Shown: in pieces, positions 9,988 through 24,400 of the stretch
How the letters are laid out: every line of letters begins with the position of its first letter
How positions within the stretch are numbered: the stretch's first letter is position 1
Assembly (NCBI RefSeq): GCF_042242105.1
Contig: NC_092029.1
Coordinates: forward strand, 14,370,885-14,434,884
Direction of reading: 5' to 3'
Source of the DNA: Pempheris klunzingeri
Lineage: Eukaryota; Chordata; Actinopteri; Acropomatiformes; Pempheridae
DNA length: 64,000 nucleotides
Position numbers and translations under genes: made by a program
The notes under the pieces: generated by a model
Databases searched by the model: none
What the model saw: only the letters and a program-made list of their open reading frames with translations
Told to the model about the DNA's origin: nothing

Positions 9988-12900
9988 ATGGACTCTCCAG
10001 ATTATGGGATTGCAGCAATGAGGAGAGGGAGCTATGATGATGCTGCTGCTTCTCTCCGCCCTGTGAGTATCGACCCGCCATCCATAGGCACAGGTGAAAA
10101 AGATCCTGTTGCTGTCGACCTCTGAGTGTGAGATGTTGCTTTTTAATTTTGCCCGGCTCATGAATCTGCCACTTACATCAGCGTACTGTTGCACCTTGTT
10201 CATCACTTGTTGTGTGTATATGGGAAAAATGTCAAGGCTGTGTTACAAAAGAAAGAGGCCTGTTGTTGCAACGATTTCAGTTCAGTATCTGGATGCGAAT
10301 CAGGCTCTCTGACTTTCACAGAGAGCAGATAAAAGCCATTATAATTAACACACAGTGCATGTAGCCTCTGTGTTATGAGATCAGAGAACCAATCCTTTAC
10401 TAATGATTTAGAAAGATCAGTAGAGGAATTTGTGGGAAAGAAGAAATAGTGTCTATTTACACTTGGGTGCAAATAGGTTTGGTCATAGAGCATGAAGAAC
10501 AATAAATTCTTAGCTAGATTACGGTGGGTGTCATGGCTGAATGGTTTAGTAACAGGACTTTCACTCAGAAGAATAAGGTACAAATTCTGTGTGAAACTAA
10601 CAATATACTAGAAATATGCTATTTTATCAATTTATTTAGATTTTATATTTTAGTTTTCTTTTATTATTATCAGTTTTCAGTTGCAGTTTGTTTAGGTTTA
10701 GGCAGCAAAACTACTTTGATATAATAAATTGAATACAAATATAAACGGCAGCGTACATTAAACATTCCCAACATTCACTGTAATAGCCACATTGGCTATT
10801 TACACATTGGCAAATACCATCTTATTACAATAATGCCGTTAAATCTTAAATTTTACCATTTGAAAGGCCAAAGCTCTCTTCCTTCATGACAGAAAACAAG
10901 ACAGCTGAAGTTTTGCGTGCACCCTTTGTGTCCTTGTCCATCACGAGTCAGTGGGAGTCAATGGGTGTCGGCATGGAACTTGCTGCAGAGACAGAGGCCA
11001 GAAAGAGATGCTTTGCCAAGTGTTCCTGCTTTTGTTTGTTTTGTTTCGATGTTTTTCCTCATTGTCTTTAGTTCTGCTCAACCCAAATTCTCAGTTTGTC
11101 CAGCAATTAGCGCACAAGAGCAACTACAACAGGATGGAAAACCTGTTTGTTTTCTTTCACCCAAATTAACAAAACAGTCGATGTGCTTATAGAAGACTGT
11201 TCCTGCTGGGAAAATTAAAAGAATGTGCTACTAGATACACATATATACAAACCCAGATGCATTTCCAACCATGAGACATTGGAAAATATCACTTCTTCTT
11301 GAGTGTGCGCTCAGTAAAAGTGATAAATTTAATCAAGGACAGACTGAAACAGAGCTCTTATCCCCTTTAGGATTACTTCTCAAAGCTGACATAAGCCTTT
11401 TTTTCATTAACATTTTCTCTACCTTTTATTATAGTATAGCTTTTTTTCTTTTGCACAGAGAGGGTCTCGTTGCCAGCTTTTCTCAGTCACTTCTGGGCTG
11501 GCGAGTGAATACATGAGCGATCAACCGCAGATACGTTCAGGCTTTCAAAAACACACACTGTATGTTATTGTCATGCATCGGCTGCTTCAGCGAGATTCAG
11601 ATATTTTCCTGTGATGGTGTTGTGTCCGTCTTCTCCACTGAATGAACACAAACACTCTCTGAATTTGTTCCATTAGATGAAGTGAGGTGAGGCTTGGAGC
11701 TATTTTTCTGTGCTTCCCGCTGGCTCTTAACACCTCATTATCTGTAGATGGCTGTGGTACACATCCACCACTGACTATGTCCACTGCATTCAAAGCTGTG
11801 TCTGACTTTGACCATCTCATTCTGCCTCCTTTATGTTCAGTCTTTTGAGGGAGCAGTTTGCTTCTGAACAACACAAAACAAATGAAAACATACAGGTGAA
11901 TGATTTCTCATCCTCCACTCAGAAATGTGTTATTTTTTCTTGTCACCTCATGACTCCAACCTCATGGATGTTTGACCTTCATTGCGCAGTGTTAGGACCT
12001 GGCTCAAAAGGCCACGACAAAAAGGAGAGACACACAAAGCATAAAGGTTAAGGTGTATTTTATTTAACTTAAACCAAATATGAAAGTAAGTAGAATCAGT
12101 AGTGTGGGTGTGATGAATGTGTGAATCATGTCTGCGTGAGCGTCGTAAATGCATGCCAAATCATAAAGGAGAAAACTGGAACACTATGGCCGAGCTCGGT
12201 GCGTGTTTTACCTGCGAAGGTGAGCAGAGAGAGTGGCTGGTAGGTGGCTAGCTCTTAAATAACCCAGGAGCACCCTGGGCCCCACAGGTGCTTCTGAGTA
12301 ACCCAATCAGCCACTCAAGCACAACAGACACGAACCACCAGGGCTGCCCTCAAGATGACCTCAGGGGTCATCGCAGCAGAATGATAAATGAGCAAGAGTT
12401 TGACACTTGAAGGCTGTTTTCACATGAATCTTCCTCTTCAGGGAAGGCTCTCTGCACCAAAATTGAATCTCACTTTAAAGGAGAACTCAGGTAGTTTTAA
12501 ACCTGCTCACTAAACTATTCTAAACATCAACCTATCTTTCAAAGAGTTCCTCTCTCTTCAAAGCCACCAAACTACACTGATAAAAACAGTAATTTCACCC
12601 TGCAGAACATGTGACTTTGTGTGTTTTAAAGAGGGACTTTGGTTTTGAACTAAAACCTACACCTAAAACACCAAAGTCACACAATAACACAAAGACACAA
12701 ACCGACCCAGGCAGCGGTAGTCCCACACCTCCCAGTTTTGTGGCTTTGAAGAGAACGATATAACTGCTGTTTCTGGTTAAACAAAAAGGATCCAACCACC
12801 ATAACGTTGTTAGACTCTTTGAGGAGGAATCTGAGCCTGTCAGTGGCAAAAACAAGCACTTTTAGTGGACGTACTTTGATTGGGCGCAGTTGCCCCAAAG

Positions 12901-14100
12901 GATTATGTTGCATCCATTGCAACCTGTTTCACAGCTGCTGTCTGACACAGTCTACTGGGACAGTTGCAAAACATTTTGTACTTACTAGCCATTTACACGC
13001 CAAAATATGTACAAATTCTAAACATAACGGAGCTCTCTGTTAACATGATTTCAACAATGATATATTGAATAATGATGCTAGTTTTGAAGCCAGTGGTGGT
13101 CCAATACACAACGTACGCAAGTGTGATGTAGAAACTTGAAACACCCAGTGCACAAACACCGAGAAAGGACTTTTCTTGTGCTCGACATTTTAATTTTGAA
13201 AATGACATTAAATATACATAGATTCGGGATTTTTCGATTAGGGAAAACATGTCTGAAGTGGATCCTGATGAGCTCATGCACCAACATGCGCGAATATGTT
13301 GCAGTCTTCCCTTTTTCCCTCACAGATGCGTATTAAACTCTTAAAATTAAAGGATTATTTGAATTGTTTGACTCACTGGAGTATAAATTACAGACTCAAT
13401 CTGAGACGTTCTGTATTTCCAAGCAGGTTTCTCATTGGATTTCTGCCTTGTATTTAGCTCCATTCGTGCTGTGTAATGTTGGACTTTCTGTGCTGATGTC
13501 AGAGAGTTTCACCGGCGCCGAAACAAAGACAACGGTGCCAAATCCCCCACAGCTGCTAATTTACAGTGTGAAAGCATGTGTGAAATAAACAGACACACTG
13601 ATGTTGTTTCACCTCTGTTTTCTTACAGCACCTCAGACACTTGGCTAACAGGCGACGCTCCGCCCCGTCACTGGTCTTTGGGAAGGCGTTGGGGATGCCA
13701 TGGTCTCCTATCAGGTGTGTGTGTTATTGTTTTAAAGCTTCTGTAATGCCCCGTCTCTTATTCATAGAGAACTGCAAGTGAAATCACAGTCTTCTCCAAC
13801 TGTCTGCTGTTTGTCACTGAGCAGAAGTTGTTTTGGCATCTCATCAGTAGTTATTTCACTTGAAGGATGCCATGTTTTCTCTCTTTCTAGAGAATGAGAG
13901 TAGTGTTGCGTAACTGCCACCTACCTCTGATTTTTTTTTTAGCAGGGATAAATTAATTGATTGACTTGCAAAAGTACGTGAATAAGTTTATGATTTTATT
14001 CAAATTGAACGCAATTATGATTCCCATTGAGAGTCGGGATCGAGTGGAGCAGCTAAAGCAACACTACAATCAGTGATAAACAACAGGAGGGACGACGAGA

Positions 14101-14131
<31 letters not shown>

Positions 14132-17100
14132 AAAACTTGAGATTAGAACAATTTATTACACACATTTTTTCCCCAAGCTGCCATGTCAGTTATGTAACAT
14201 AAACATTGATTTTCCCCAGCAGCTGCAGGTTGTTCTACCTTTTGTATGCAGTTGTCAACACATTTAATCACCTGACAGCTGTAAAGCAGATGTTGACGCA
14301 CAAAGCAAATGTGGCTTATATGAAAAAAAACGAAGCAAAACACAGGTGGCCACCACAGTGCTTTTGCCTGGTGTGATGTATTTCCTCTTTCACAACATTT
14401 CTCAACAGCACTCAACAGTAAGTTGCTCAGATCAGGCAGAATGAAAATTACATTGTGTAATATAGTTAAATAATGTGATATATGATCTTATGCCATTTTA
14501 AAATCTTGCACAAGCATATTTTCAGTTAAAACAGTAGGAGGTTGTAGATGATGACCCCCTATTATTTCTAGGATTTTGAGTTCTAATCTAAAAATGTGTC
14601 CCTAGTTGTTAACTTATTTCTTTGATCATTTTTTGGTCATTCCCTGATCTATATTAAGATCTATACTTTAGACCAGCAAGTCCAAATTGAAGGGGTCTTG
14701 TGATGCTTAACAAGTTAGGAGAGATGAAAAAAAACACACATATCTTCTACACACAGATACATTTCACTCATCTTTGATATTTTCTTGTGAAATACTCTTC
14801 ATCCAAAATAATAATCTCTAAGAAGCACTCTTGAGGGGCAGGGGCAAAAATAATAGAAGGCAGTTCATCACATAGAGGGCCACCAAGAAGACTATTCTGA
14901 TAATAAATTAACCACTTGAGTAATTTTTCAGACAAACAACAACAAATGTAAATCTGATTCAAATTCTAAATCAACAAATGTATAGTTTTCACCAGACAGG
15001 ATGGGGGTGAAAAGTGAAAAGTGAAAAGTTACTGCTAACTAAAACTGTCAGACAAATATGGTGGAGTGAAAAAACAATATTTCCTTCAAAGCAGAGCAGA
15101 GCAGAGTAAAGTATAAAGTTACATAATCTGGATATATCAAAGTACAATTACACTGAATTTCGACTTAAATACAGAGCTTGAGTAAATGCACTTAAATACA
15201 GATCATTTCAGCCTGATTCACAACTTTGTGTTCACCTGCAGCCACAGCTGTAGAGGAGGAAATCGTAAATTTCAAAGGAAAATATTCGTGTAATCTATTT
15301 CATATAATCTATACTGCAGCCTCCAGTCTGTAGATGGCAGCACACATGAACATCTTCTCAAATCATCTGCACTTGACAAACCGCATCAAGAAAAAAAAAA
15401 CCCTATCCTCTCCTCCCCACGATCCCACCACGTGCTGACATGTGTCGAGATGTCACCTTGATGTCACCCTGCTGTGAGCAGGCCACCCAGCCCACTCAGG
15501 CCACAGGCACAGATGTCCCTGTGGGGGATTTACAGCGTGGGGTTTTGAAACCTGCACATAGCTCCTCTTTAAATCTCACACAAAACTACTCTGGCTCTGA
15601 GGACCAGGCTGGCCGGCTGATATTCATCTGCCTTCTATAGCAAGTCATTTTCTTTGGAAACCCAAATCACCAGGTTATCATACTCAATACTCTAACAGGT
15701 GCCACGCCTTGTAAACTGCTAGCCTGTGGTTTTGGTCTATATTTCAAAATAAGGTTTAGCATCATATCTGAAGTGTGACTTTAAAATACGCTTTAGAATA
15801 TTTGTACTTTAAACATATGGAACACTTTGTTTGCATTTTCTTGTCTGATTCATTTTTTTTACACTTATTACATAATAATAATTTCAGTAATTGTAGGGCC
15901 ATAAATAAAAATGTTAAATGTGAGAGTTTCCCCATCAGAAAGTAATTCTGAGCCGTGATGAGAAAGGTTTCATACTGCAATTCAGAGATTCATCTTCAGT
16001 GTAATAAAACAGCAGAGACGTCCAAATTATTTAAAACATTATGTGTGGAAGAGTAGAGGAGAACTGGACTTCAGTAATTAAAAAAAAATTCTTGCGTCAG
16101 GCCCTGATTTCATATTTCCAAGGTCTGAGCGCTGCTTTACTGATCGAGAAACCCAACACAAAATAGAACAAATGAATAAAAAGAAAGTTAATCATGAGGT
16201 TGGACTTGGCCAACTTTCCTCTTAGCTCTGTAGCGTCATAACACACCTACAGTCTGGGATGTGTGTGTGTTCAGGTCAGTGTAGGCTCCTCATCACCTCC
16301 TCTGTTCCTCCTCTACATCTAACGTTTAACTCCTTCACCTTTCACAGTGCTGACGTGCTCGCACAAAGACCACCAGGGCACCCAGTGGGCGAAGCAAACA
16401 GAGAAATGTCAGACACATTCCACTCTCGCACCTCCACCCATGCAGTGGTCACACACACAAACACACAAACACACACGCATTGTGCATTATGGTGCAGTGG
16501 GGGACTTTGAGGGGGTTAGTTTAACTGCAGTGGGACTGCCACTGACGTAGACAAACACCTCAACAGAAAGAAAATACATGTTTAAGAAAATCATCCATAT
16601 AAATTTATTTAGACATAATTACTTAACTATACACACACATCTTTAAGACAATGATAAAACAGTCTTTGTGTACATCATAGTAATAGACATGTTGTTATGC
16701 TCCTTAAACCTTGTGGTTTTTACTCATGTTTTTTGTAACTTTTGGAGAGAGCAAGGCTAGCTGGTAAGCTAAGCTAACACTAATTGTCTCCTTACTATAG
16801 CTTCATATTTAACAGACACACACAGTGTGAGAGTGGTATAAATCTTATCATTCATCATCAGTAAATAAGTGTGTGTTTCCAAGACGTTGAACTAATATTT
16901 CAATGGGCAATAGCAGTCTCTTTTATAAGTACTTGTTTTCTGTTGTTTGTATGCACACACAGTGATAACCAGCTGTTAGAGTTGAGTTCTCCCACTGTTT
17001 TATATGCCGGTATTTTATGTGTCATCTTCTGTAGGCTAGAAGGGCAACAGGGAAAGTACCTGTGCTGCAGCAATTTGAATTTCTGCCCCCGATCCAGAGT

Positions 17101-20100
17101 CTGTGGGAAGAGCAGTGACCAAAATTGGTTTCATAATCATTTAGAACAAACATCTCTTACTTCTTGTTCTCACCTTAACTTGAGTGTTGTTCTGCACATT
17201 GAACTAAACATGTTTGTGCAGCAGTGACATAACAAGATAGATTTTACTTAGAAATCAAATACAGCATTTGATGAGGCGAAACATCAAATGAGGTGAAATG
17301 AGAGATAGAGTCGGCAACTGCAGCTAAAGTTGCTAAAGTTAAAGTTTCTTCCTGAGAAAATTGAAGAATACAAAAACATAGACATATCAGTTGAAAACTC
17401 CCATCGAAGAAGACAATTAGATTTCATTCCCGCATTTCAGCTCAAGTCAGTTAATACTCGTGTGAGACGACTATAATGAAATCACATCAGGTTAATGACA
17501 TGATATTGATCCGTCAGGGTAGATGATGGCGTCACACGCGGGTCTGACATTTTTCTTTAAATGGTAACACGTCTGTGATATTTGGGGAAGGATCACGGTG
17601 GTGGAGGCCATTGATTATGAGATTACCTTATAAAACATACGCTTGGTTTCCACGGGTCACTGCGGTAACTTCTGCCTGTTGAATCGTTGCACAGTATTGC
17701 TGCTGGTGTTTGGTTTCCACTATCACACCTGTAGGACACAGATGCAGAATTGAGGGCTGTTTTTACTGATTTGCCCACAATGTTTTCACCATCAGGACAC
17801 TTGACTAAACAATCAGTTAACTACAAGTGGTGATCAGGCTGCATGTCTAGCAGGACTATTGGTTCCCAACCTTTTTTACTGATTAAATGCACTAGTGAGA
17901 AGAGGCTGGGATCACTTATCTACACAGCTCAGTTGACTCTGTTGTGAATTTTCAACATTCATGATATAGCTGCTTTGAATTCAAATGAGTCATAATCTCT
18001 CCCGTCTTTTGTAAGACTGAAATTAAGAGCAAAATGTCTTTGAATAATGGAGTGGTGATTGAACCCTTGGATGACCACTTTATAACAGCAATGAAGCAGC
18101 TTCCTGAATGCTAATTCAGTTCTTAAACATCTGCTTTTGTAAGGAGTTCAGCCAAGACTATGTATATGTATATGTATATGTGTGTGTGTGGCACACATAT
18201 ATAACAGGCAAGTTTATCTTGAGTATCTTAAAGGAATTGGTATATTATGTAAAAATACACTTTATACATTCTATTCTTTTGCTTTCTTGTTTATGTGTCA
18301 GGCACAGAAAACCCCCATAATTTGCAACTTCTTGTTTTTGCTTTTGATGATTATTGGCAAAAAGGCTGATAATGGGGAAACAGATGGCCTGGCTCTCTTT
18401 GAAGATAACTAAACTCGGCGACCACTGCGCGCTAATCTCACCAGCTAACATGGGGTCCATCTCGTGTGTTTATTCTGAACGAAAACCAAAATCTATAAAA
18501 TGAAAAGTTGCTGCAACAAAAGGCAGATTAGATGTTTTTCACTGCCTTCAGTCTTGATGCTAAAGTGAGCTAATAGTCTTGTGGCACCAACTTCATATTA
18601 AACATATAGACATGAGAAACTTTATCATCTAATCTCTTCCTCGAAGTCTTTGCAAAAAGTCACTTATTTGGTGCTTTAAAAACCACTTCAGTCAATTTGG
18701 TTTCCCTTCCCCCGACTTTTAGGGCATTGTGTATCATTGTTTCTCTTTTTGGTATTTACTGTACCTAAAAATGTCAACTTTTTTAGAATAGTAAAAACAC
18801 CAACTGTTTAAGATTGGTGATAATACATATTCTATATACTGTAATGGCCTCTGGCATAGATTCATGGTCCTAAGAGGTTGCAAAATGTTGTAAACCCATT
18901 AAAAAGCATGCAATCGTTCAACTTTTCAGAAACATATTTACCAGCATTATGCTGGTCTTGTCCCTATCACCCACCCTTTTCATGTGTGTGTCCTCTCCCC
19001 CAGGGAGGAGGCTTCCTGCTGGGTCTCTATGGAGCAGAGTCCATTCGTCCTCGGCCTCTCCAGTGAAAATGGAGAGCTGCTGCTGGACGAGTGTGTTCAG
19101 GTCACCGAGGGCTCGAAGACCAAGGAGAGACACTTGTTCCTCTTCAGCGATGTCATTGTCTTTGCCAAACTCAAGTAAGAACTGTAGATATTGATACATA
19201 CATCAATCTATAGATAATGGTTATCGGTTATTTTCAGTAAATTGTAAGTATATACCGAACACAAAAATACTGCTGGGAAACCACTGAATCACTGCTGATG
19301 TGGTTTTTTAAGAAACTTTCTGCTTAGAAATGTCACATATTTGTACAGTTGGGACGTGAGAGTGAAAGAGGAAGTAAAAACAAAATGTGTATTTTTGGAC
19401 TGAACACTCGGACTGCTGGGGAATCTCCCAGCACAAACACTGTTTGTGTTTAGTCACTTTGAATAGAAGAAGAAAGCATGGTGGTTCCCTTCTGAGTGGA
19501 GTCCCTTAAGGGGAAACTCAACAGTATTCACTGAAGAAATATATTCATTTGAGAAAGAAATGTATGACAAAAAATGAAATCCTCCCTTTACTTTGCTGCT
19601 GTTGCATTAACTTCAATAAGCTTTCAGCTGTTGTATTTACTAGTTGCCCGTCTTAGTCAGATTGGAGGTGTTTGTCAAAGCCGGTGGAAATGCTTGAGCT
19701 CTTGAGTGGGAGGACAATCAAAGTCATCTCTGAACCACAACCTGCACTCTGTTCCAGTAGGTATACACAGCTGGGACTACAGGATGATACACTAAACAGT
19801 CCTTGTTTAGAGTTAATTGTAAATGGTAATAGTATGTGTTCATCTTGTTTTCTTAGCTTGTTGCGGAGAAACAATAGTCAAGCACTTCACAGATTTGACT
19901 CAAGTTCTCAACTCCTTTTAAAGAAGACATTATGCTTATTTTCAGATTCAAACTTTTATTTTGGGGTTACTACTGCAATATCTTTACATGCTGTGCATAC
20001 TGCATATTTGCTCTTTTCTCTTTCTTTTTCTCTTTCTGAATGGTCCTGTCTCTTTAAGACCCCCTCGTGGAAAGCCCAGTGTGCTCTGATTGGTCAGCTC

Positions 20101-21429
20101 CCACAAGCCTGAGCATCAGCTCTTTCTGAAGGGGAGCCAAGCAACATGCTAACACCAAGTTCAACGGACTAAAACTGCCAAATAATCAGCAAAACAACTT
20201 AAAACACTCAAAACCTCAAAGCTTCTGAGTCTGAGGCATAAAATGTGTTAAAGAAGTTGATGTAGCTGCTGTGATGTCACCCTCTGATTTGTGGACAGCC
20301 GTTTTGAAGGAATTTTCAGCCATCTTGGCTTAGCGTTTTACTCCCTCTCCTCTGATTGGTTAGGCATAATCATGACCTGCCTCTGATTGGTTAGTCACAA
20401 GGTAGTCCTGCCTTAAAGCCTATTTACGACTATTTACGAAATAAACATCACGCTGTATTGAACAAGTCTTGAAACTAACGACTGGGACCATAAACTCATT
20501 AGGAAATTGTCATTAAGCTAAGCTAGGCTAATCACCCCTGGCTCCATTTCCATACTAAAACACACATCTGTTTTGCCTGGCTCAATCCCAAAGTAACAAA
20601 ATCTCCATCTAAAGGACACATATCATATCATGTCTGCAAAGGCAAGTTTTCATGCTAAATTAATCTCCTCCTAATTCCAGCTCCACACTTAGCATAGTGA
20701 CGCGAGAGTGGTATTGATCTTCTAGTACACTTTGAGTTTACAAGAATCAGTGAATTATTTTATATTTCAAAATTTGACAAACTTTGACAAGCAAACTGCT
20801 TTGCACAAAGACGTCAGTTTTCGAGGTTCTGCTGGTGCTCGTAGTAATTGACTTGTTGGGTAAACTTGGGCTCTGGTAGTCCACTAGTATTGGTGTAATG
20901 GTTGAAATCAGGGAGATAAAAACAAAGCCATCCTTGATCTGCTGTGTGATGTGTAAACGATGGGCTCCTGAATGTGACTGAGTGCATCAAGAGAACACAG
21001 TTCCTATTTCCCGCAGGACCACCCAGTGTGTTGATCTGTCCATGTTTATTTCTCGCAGCCTTTCTGGCTTATATGTAATTTCTGGTCTGTTGCCTGCCAC
21101 TTCCCTTTTCCCCATTCCTCTCTGACTCTTTTTTCCTTTTCAATCTATCAGTGCTCCAGGATCCAATCAGCACGATGCTGCTAGAAGTGGCTGAACGGAA
21201 GTGTATTGGGAAAAGAACGACTTGCCAGTCGCCTTTTGTGGAGCATGCTTTTAACCCATTTACAGAAGCAATTCATTTGGCACCACCTTGACACCTTTCT
21301 GTTCTGTCACACTTTTCAGCATGGTTTCATGTAAAGCAATCAATTTTCCTTTCAAGCGTAAGGGGGAATTGTTCAGTGTGTACAGATGGTTACTAATGGT
21401 TACTATATATATATATATATATATAAATA

Positions 21430-21474
<45 letters not shown>

Positions 21475-24400
21475 TTTTCTGAAGGTGTGATTTCAAAACA
21501 AGCTCTCACATGATAAATTACACATCTGACAATCTGTCTTTATTGCTGTATTCCAAAATCAATAACTATTGTAAAAGGGGGAAAAAATTCATCACTGTGA
21601 CAGAAATGTATGGAAGTGAAACCTTCATCAGTCTTGAAAAAATACATTAAAAAATAGAAACAGAAAGGGCTATTTAAATGGCTGTTGCCATTATTTCTGC
21701 TTCTTTTTTTAAAACAGGTCCACTGCCAGCTACCGCCTGAAACACAGAGTGAGCCTCGAGGACATCTGGCTTTACGGATTTGAAGATGAACCAGAGGAAG
21801 AGGAGGCAACAATGGGGGATATTGACCTCAGGGTGACGCTTGTCTTGGCCTGGGCTCTCACTTTTTGTTTGGTGTGTTTTCGGTGAGCAGACACGCAGCA
21901 GAGGACTTGTATGAACAGCAACATGTGAAGTTTTTTATTCAGATGTTGAATGCCTGTTACATGTATTGATGATCTTGCAGGCTGTGAGGCTCTTCAGCTG
22001 ACGGTTATTCTTCCTCTTATGATACTGAAGATGATTTACACAATCTTTTTCCCTGCAAAATGCAGCAAGGCTAAAACATGATTTAAATGTCTTATTTTTC
22101 TTCATGTGTATGACAGACCTGGAAGTGTTTTATCATTATGCATACCAAGTTTTAAAAAGACACAGATTATCACAAATAGCTGTTAGTACCAACTGCTTCA
22201 AGTAAAGGTAGCACAGGCATCCATTATATTAATCGGCTTATCTACCCAACTATGCAAGGAACAGACTCTGCAAAGTAGAATCCGCACACTGTTTTAGAAA
22301 TGACCATTATTAACTGTATTTATAGTATTCATTTACATCACAGTTTACAGGACTGCTGTGACTTTACAGGCATGTTGGAATAACTCAGTTTTTAAATTAT
22401 TGCTCAACTAAATACTGTTAATTTTGTTAATTATGAAGCTACTACTTGCTAGACTGGTTCGGTCCATTGCTAACAAAGTCTGCCTACCAGCACCCCTTTG
22501 ACTTTTGTAATCAATTCATCAAACAAGATGTAAAATGTGAACTTTAGAGGTGCTTGAGGACGGATTTTGTTGCTAAGCTAACTGGCTGCTGGCTGTAGCT
22601 TCATATTTACCATACAGATGAGAGCTTGGTATCAAATCATCAAATTCTGGTCAAGAAAGCTAATAAGTGTAATCCCCAAAATGTTAAAGTATTTTTTTTA
22701 AAGAAGTGAAAGAAGTTGCGTGGATGGAAGAGCACGCACGAACAGGCGTTCTCTGTCTCCTCTTGCCATCAGATAAATGAAATCGGATTCACAGAATATT
22801 CACACATGGAGTAAATGGTCATATGATTTGTGGCCTTCATGAAAACAGGGAAGTAGCAAAGAGAAAGTCCTCACTGCAGCATGACAAGAGGTTGCTAAAT
22901 AGGAAGTGCGTAGCTGGCCACCAAACCAATCTCCATGTGAGGGGATTAACAACATCAGCTGACTTGACTACAAATACTGGCCTTTCCAATAAAGATGAAG
23001 TGCAGGAGAAACACCATCTCATATTTTTTCAAGACATTTTAATTGACTAAGTATGAAAGTACATTCTTTTGTTTTTCCCTACACTAAAAGGTTTGTCTGT
23101 CTCATCAAAAGCACTAAATGGCACCAGTTGAGGCAGCTGTGGCCAGTCACTTGTATTTTTCACTGACTCCCACGTTTCTCGCAAAGTAATCAATCAGACC
23201 ATAAAACTGTTTTTGACTCATTAATGTATTCCCAGAAGATGAAGAACCCCCGGGTGGGTTTTGAATTGTTTTGTTTAAAAACGAGACTTCTGATTAGGTG
23301 ATTTGGCTCTGGTAATGATTCAGTGTGTGAAAGTTTCATTCCTTCTCACTCGCATGGAGGTGATCATGGAGCCTACGAGAAACCGGAGGCCACATCGTGT
23401 CACAGGTTGTTGTCAAGCCCTTCAGGTGTGCATGTAGGCACGCGTGTCTGTTAGGTCGTCATGTTTCCACTGATGGACGACAAGCCACAGCAAACCTAGT
23501 CTAGGAGGAAGTGGAAGGTGTTTGGTTGGGGGCCGCCGTGACGCTGCTTCCTGTTCCCATGACTGAGTTACACTTTCCACCAGAGTTGTTAAAAGAGGCC
23601 GTGGGTGCGCACTTTGCCTCAGTCCTCCCACTGTATCTGCTGGCCTCTTTGATTCTCTCTGTGGATTAGTAACTCATACCATGCTGTTATTTTGCCTACA
23701 GCTCGCCTGAGGTTAAAGAACGCTGGTTAGATACACTTCACAGGTAAGAAACAACATCACTCTCTGATTAGGCATTTAATAATTTATATGTATATTTCCA
23801 TAAAGTCATTTTGATCAATGTTGACAATGCAGTATTGCCGCAGGGAGAATACATTCATCAGTTAGATTAAAATAGGTATCAGTTTCAAGTGAATTTAGAA
23901 AAATTACACATTGTTAATAAATGTTTTAGATAATGTGGTGTTGATTACAGCAAGATAACATTTCCAGAGTGTTCATTTTTGCACTGTTGTAAAAAAGTAA
24001 GCAATAGCATTATATTGACTCGCTGTTTGGTTGAGACACCAGTACTTCATAAACAGACATTTCGTGTGGTAATGCACAATCAAAAAGCAAAGCAAATACT
24101 GTGAAAACTCAGACAGAGGGTGCAAAGTGTGCGAGGACACATAGTGCATCTATGAGTGAATACATTATATGTGTCTTTTCCCCGTCACAGAAAAATTAAA
24201 GACGCAAAAGCGAGGGTTGGTTGTGCTTCTTCACCTCCAGACGTCCTCATGAAGGTGTTGAGTGGCAGCATCACAGTAAGTCTCTCACTGCCCACTCCGA
24301 TAGAAACAAACAAAATGTTTAGAAAAAAAAAAGTACTCAATGATTTCCCTCTCTGTCCCCATCTCTCTTCTTTCCCCCCACTATCTTTTAGACTAAAACG

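Larger units (their letters stand above)
13715..19003 (+). other. tagap intron 2 with repeats
   Basis: 5.3-kb intron. Holds an (AG)n tract (14098-14126), a family A repeat (15045-15205), a CA-rich tract (16442-16480), a family C repeat (16740-16860) and a TATATG repeat (18160-18190). No exon-like ORF was recognised. Confidence 0.65.
19175..21717 (+). other. tagap intron 3 with clustered repeats
   Basis: 2.5-kb intron filled largely by interspersed repeats: family D (19917-20250), family E (20255-20505), family C (20505-20790) and a TA/TG microsatellite (21404-21473). The 146-codon ORF at 19672-20112 runs into a repeat and is not a gene. Confidence 0.65.
19004..23743 (+). other. tagap: PH-like domain of tagap (exons 3-5)
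   Basis: Exons 19004-19174, 21718-21882 and 23702-23743 encode residues 54-179. ERHLFLFSD and VIVFAK form the typical central strands, VSLEDIWL follows, and SPEVKERWLDTLHR is the C-terminal helix with the near-invariant PH tryptophan. The closest family that I can recall is ARHGAP20, which has RHLFLFNDL, a W-containing strand and a SPEQK..KWLS helix at the same spacing. An acidic insert (EPEEEE) sits between strands. Such a domain usually binds phosphoinositides or protein partners at membranes; I cannot judge lipid specificity. Confidence 0.75.

Noticed and set aside
19672..20112. 146-codon ORF in tagap intron 3
   Set aside because: Runs into a dispersed repeat; no splice signals in frame and no domain.
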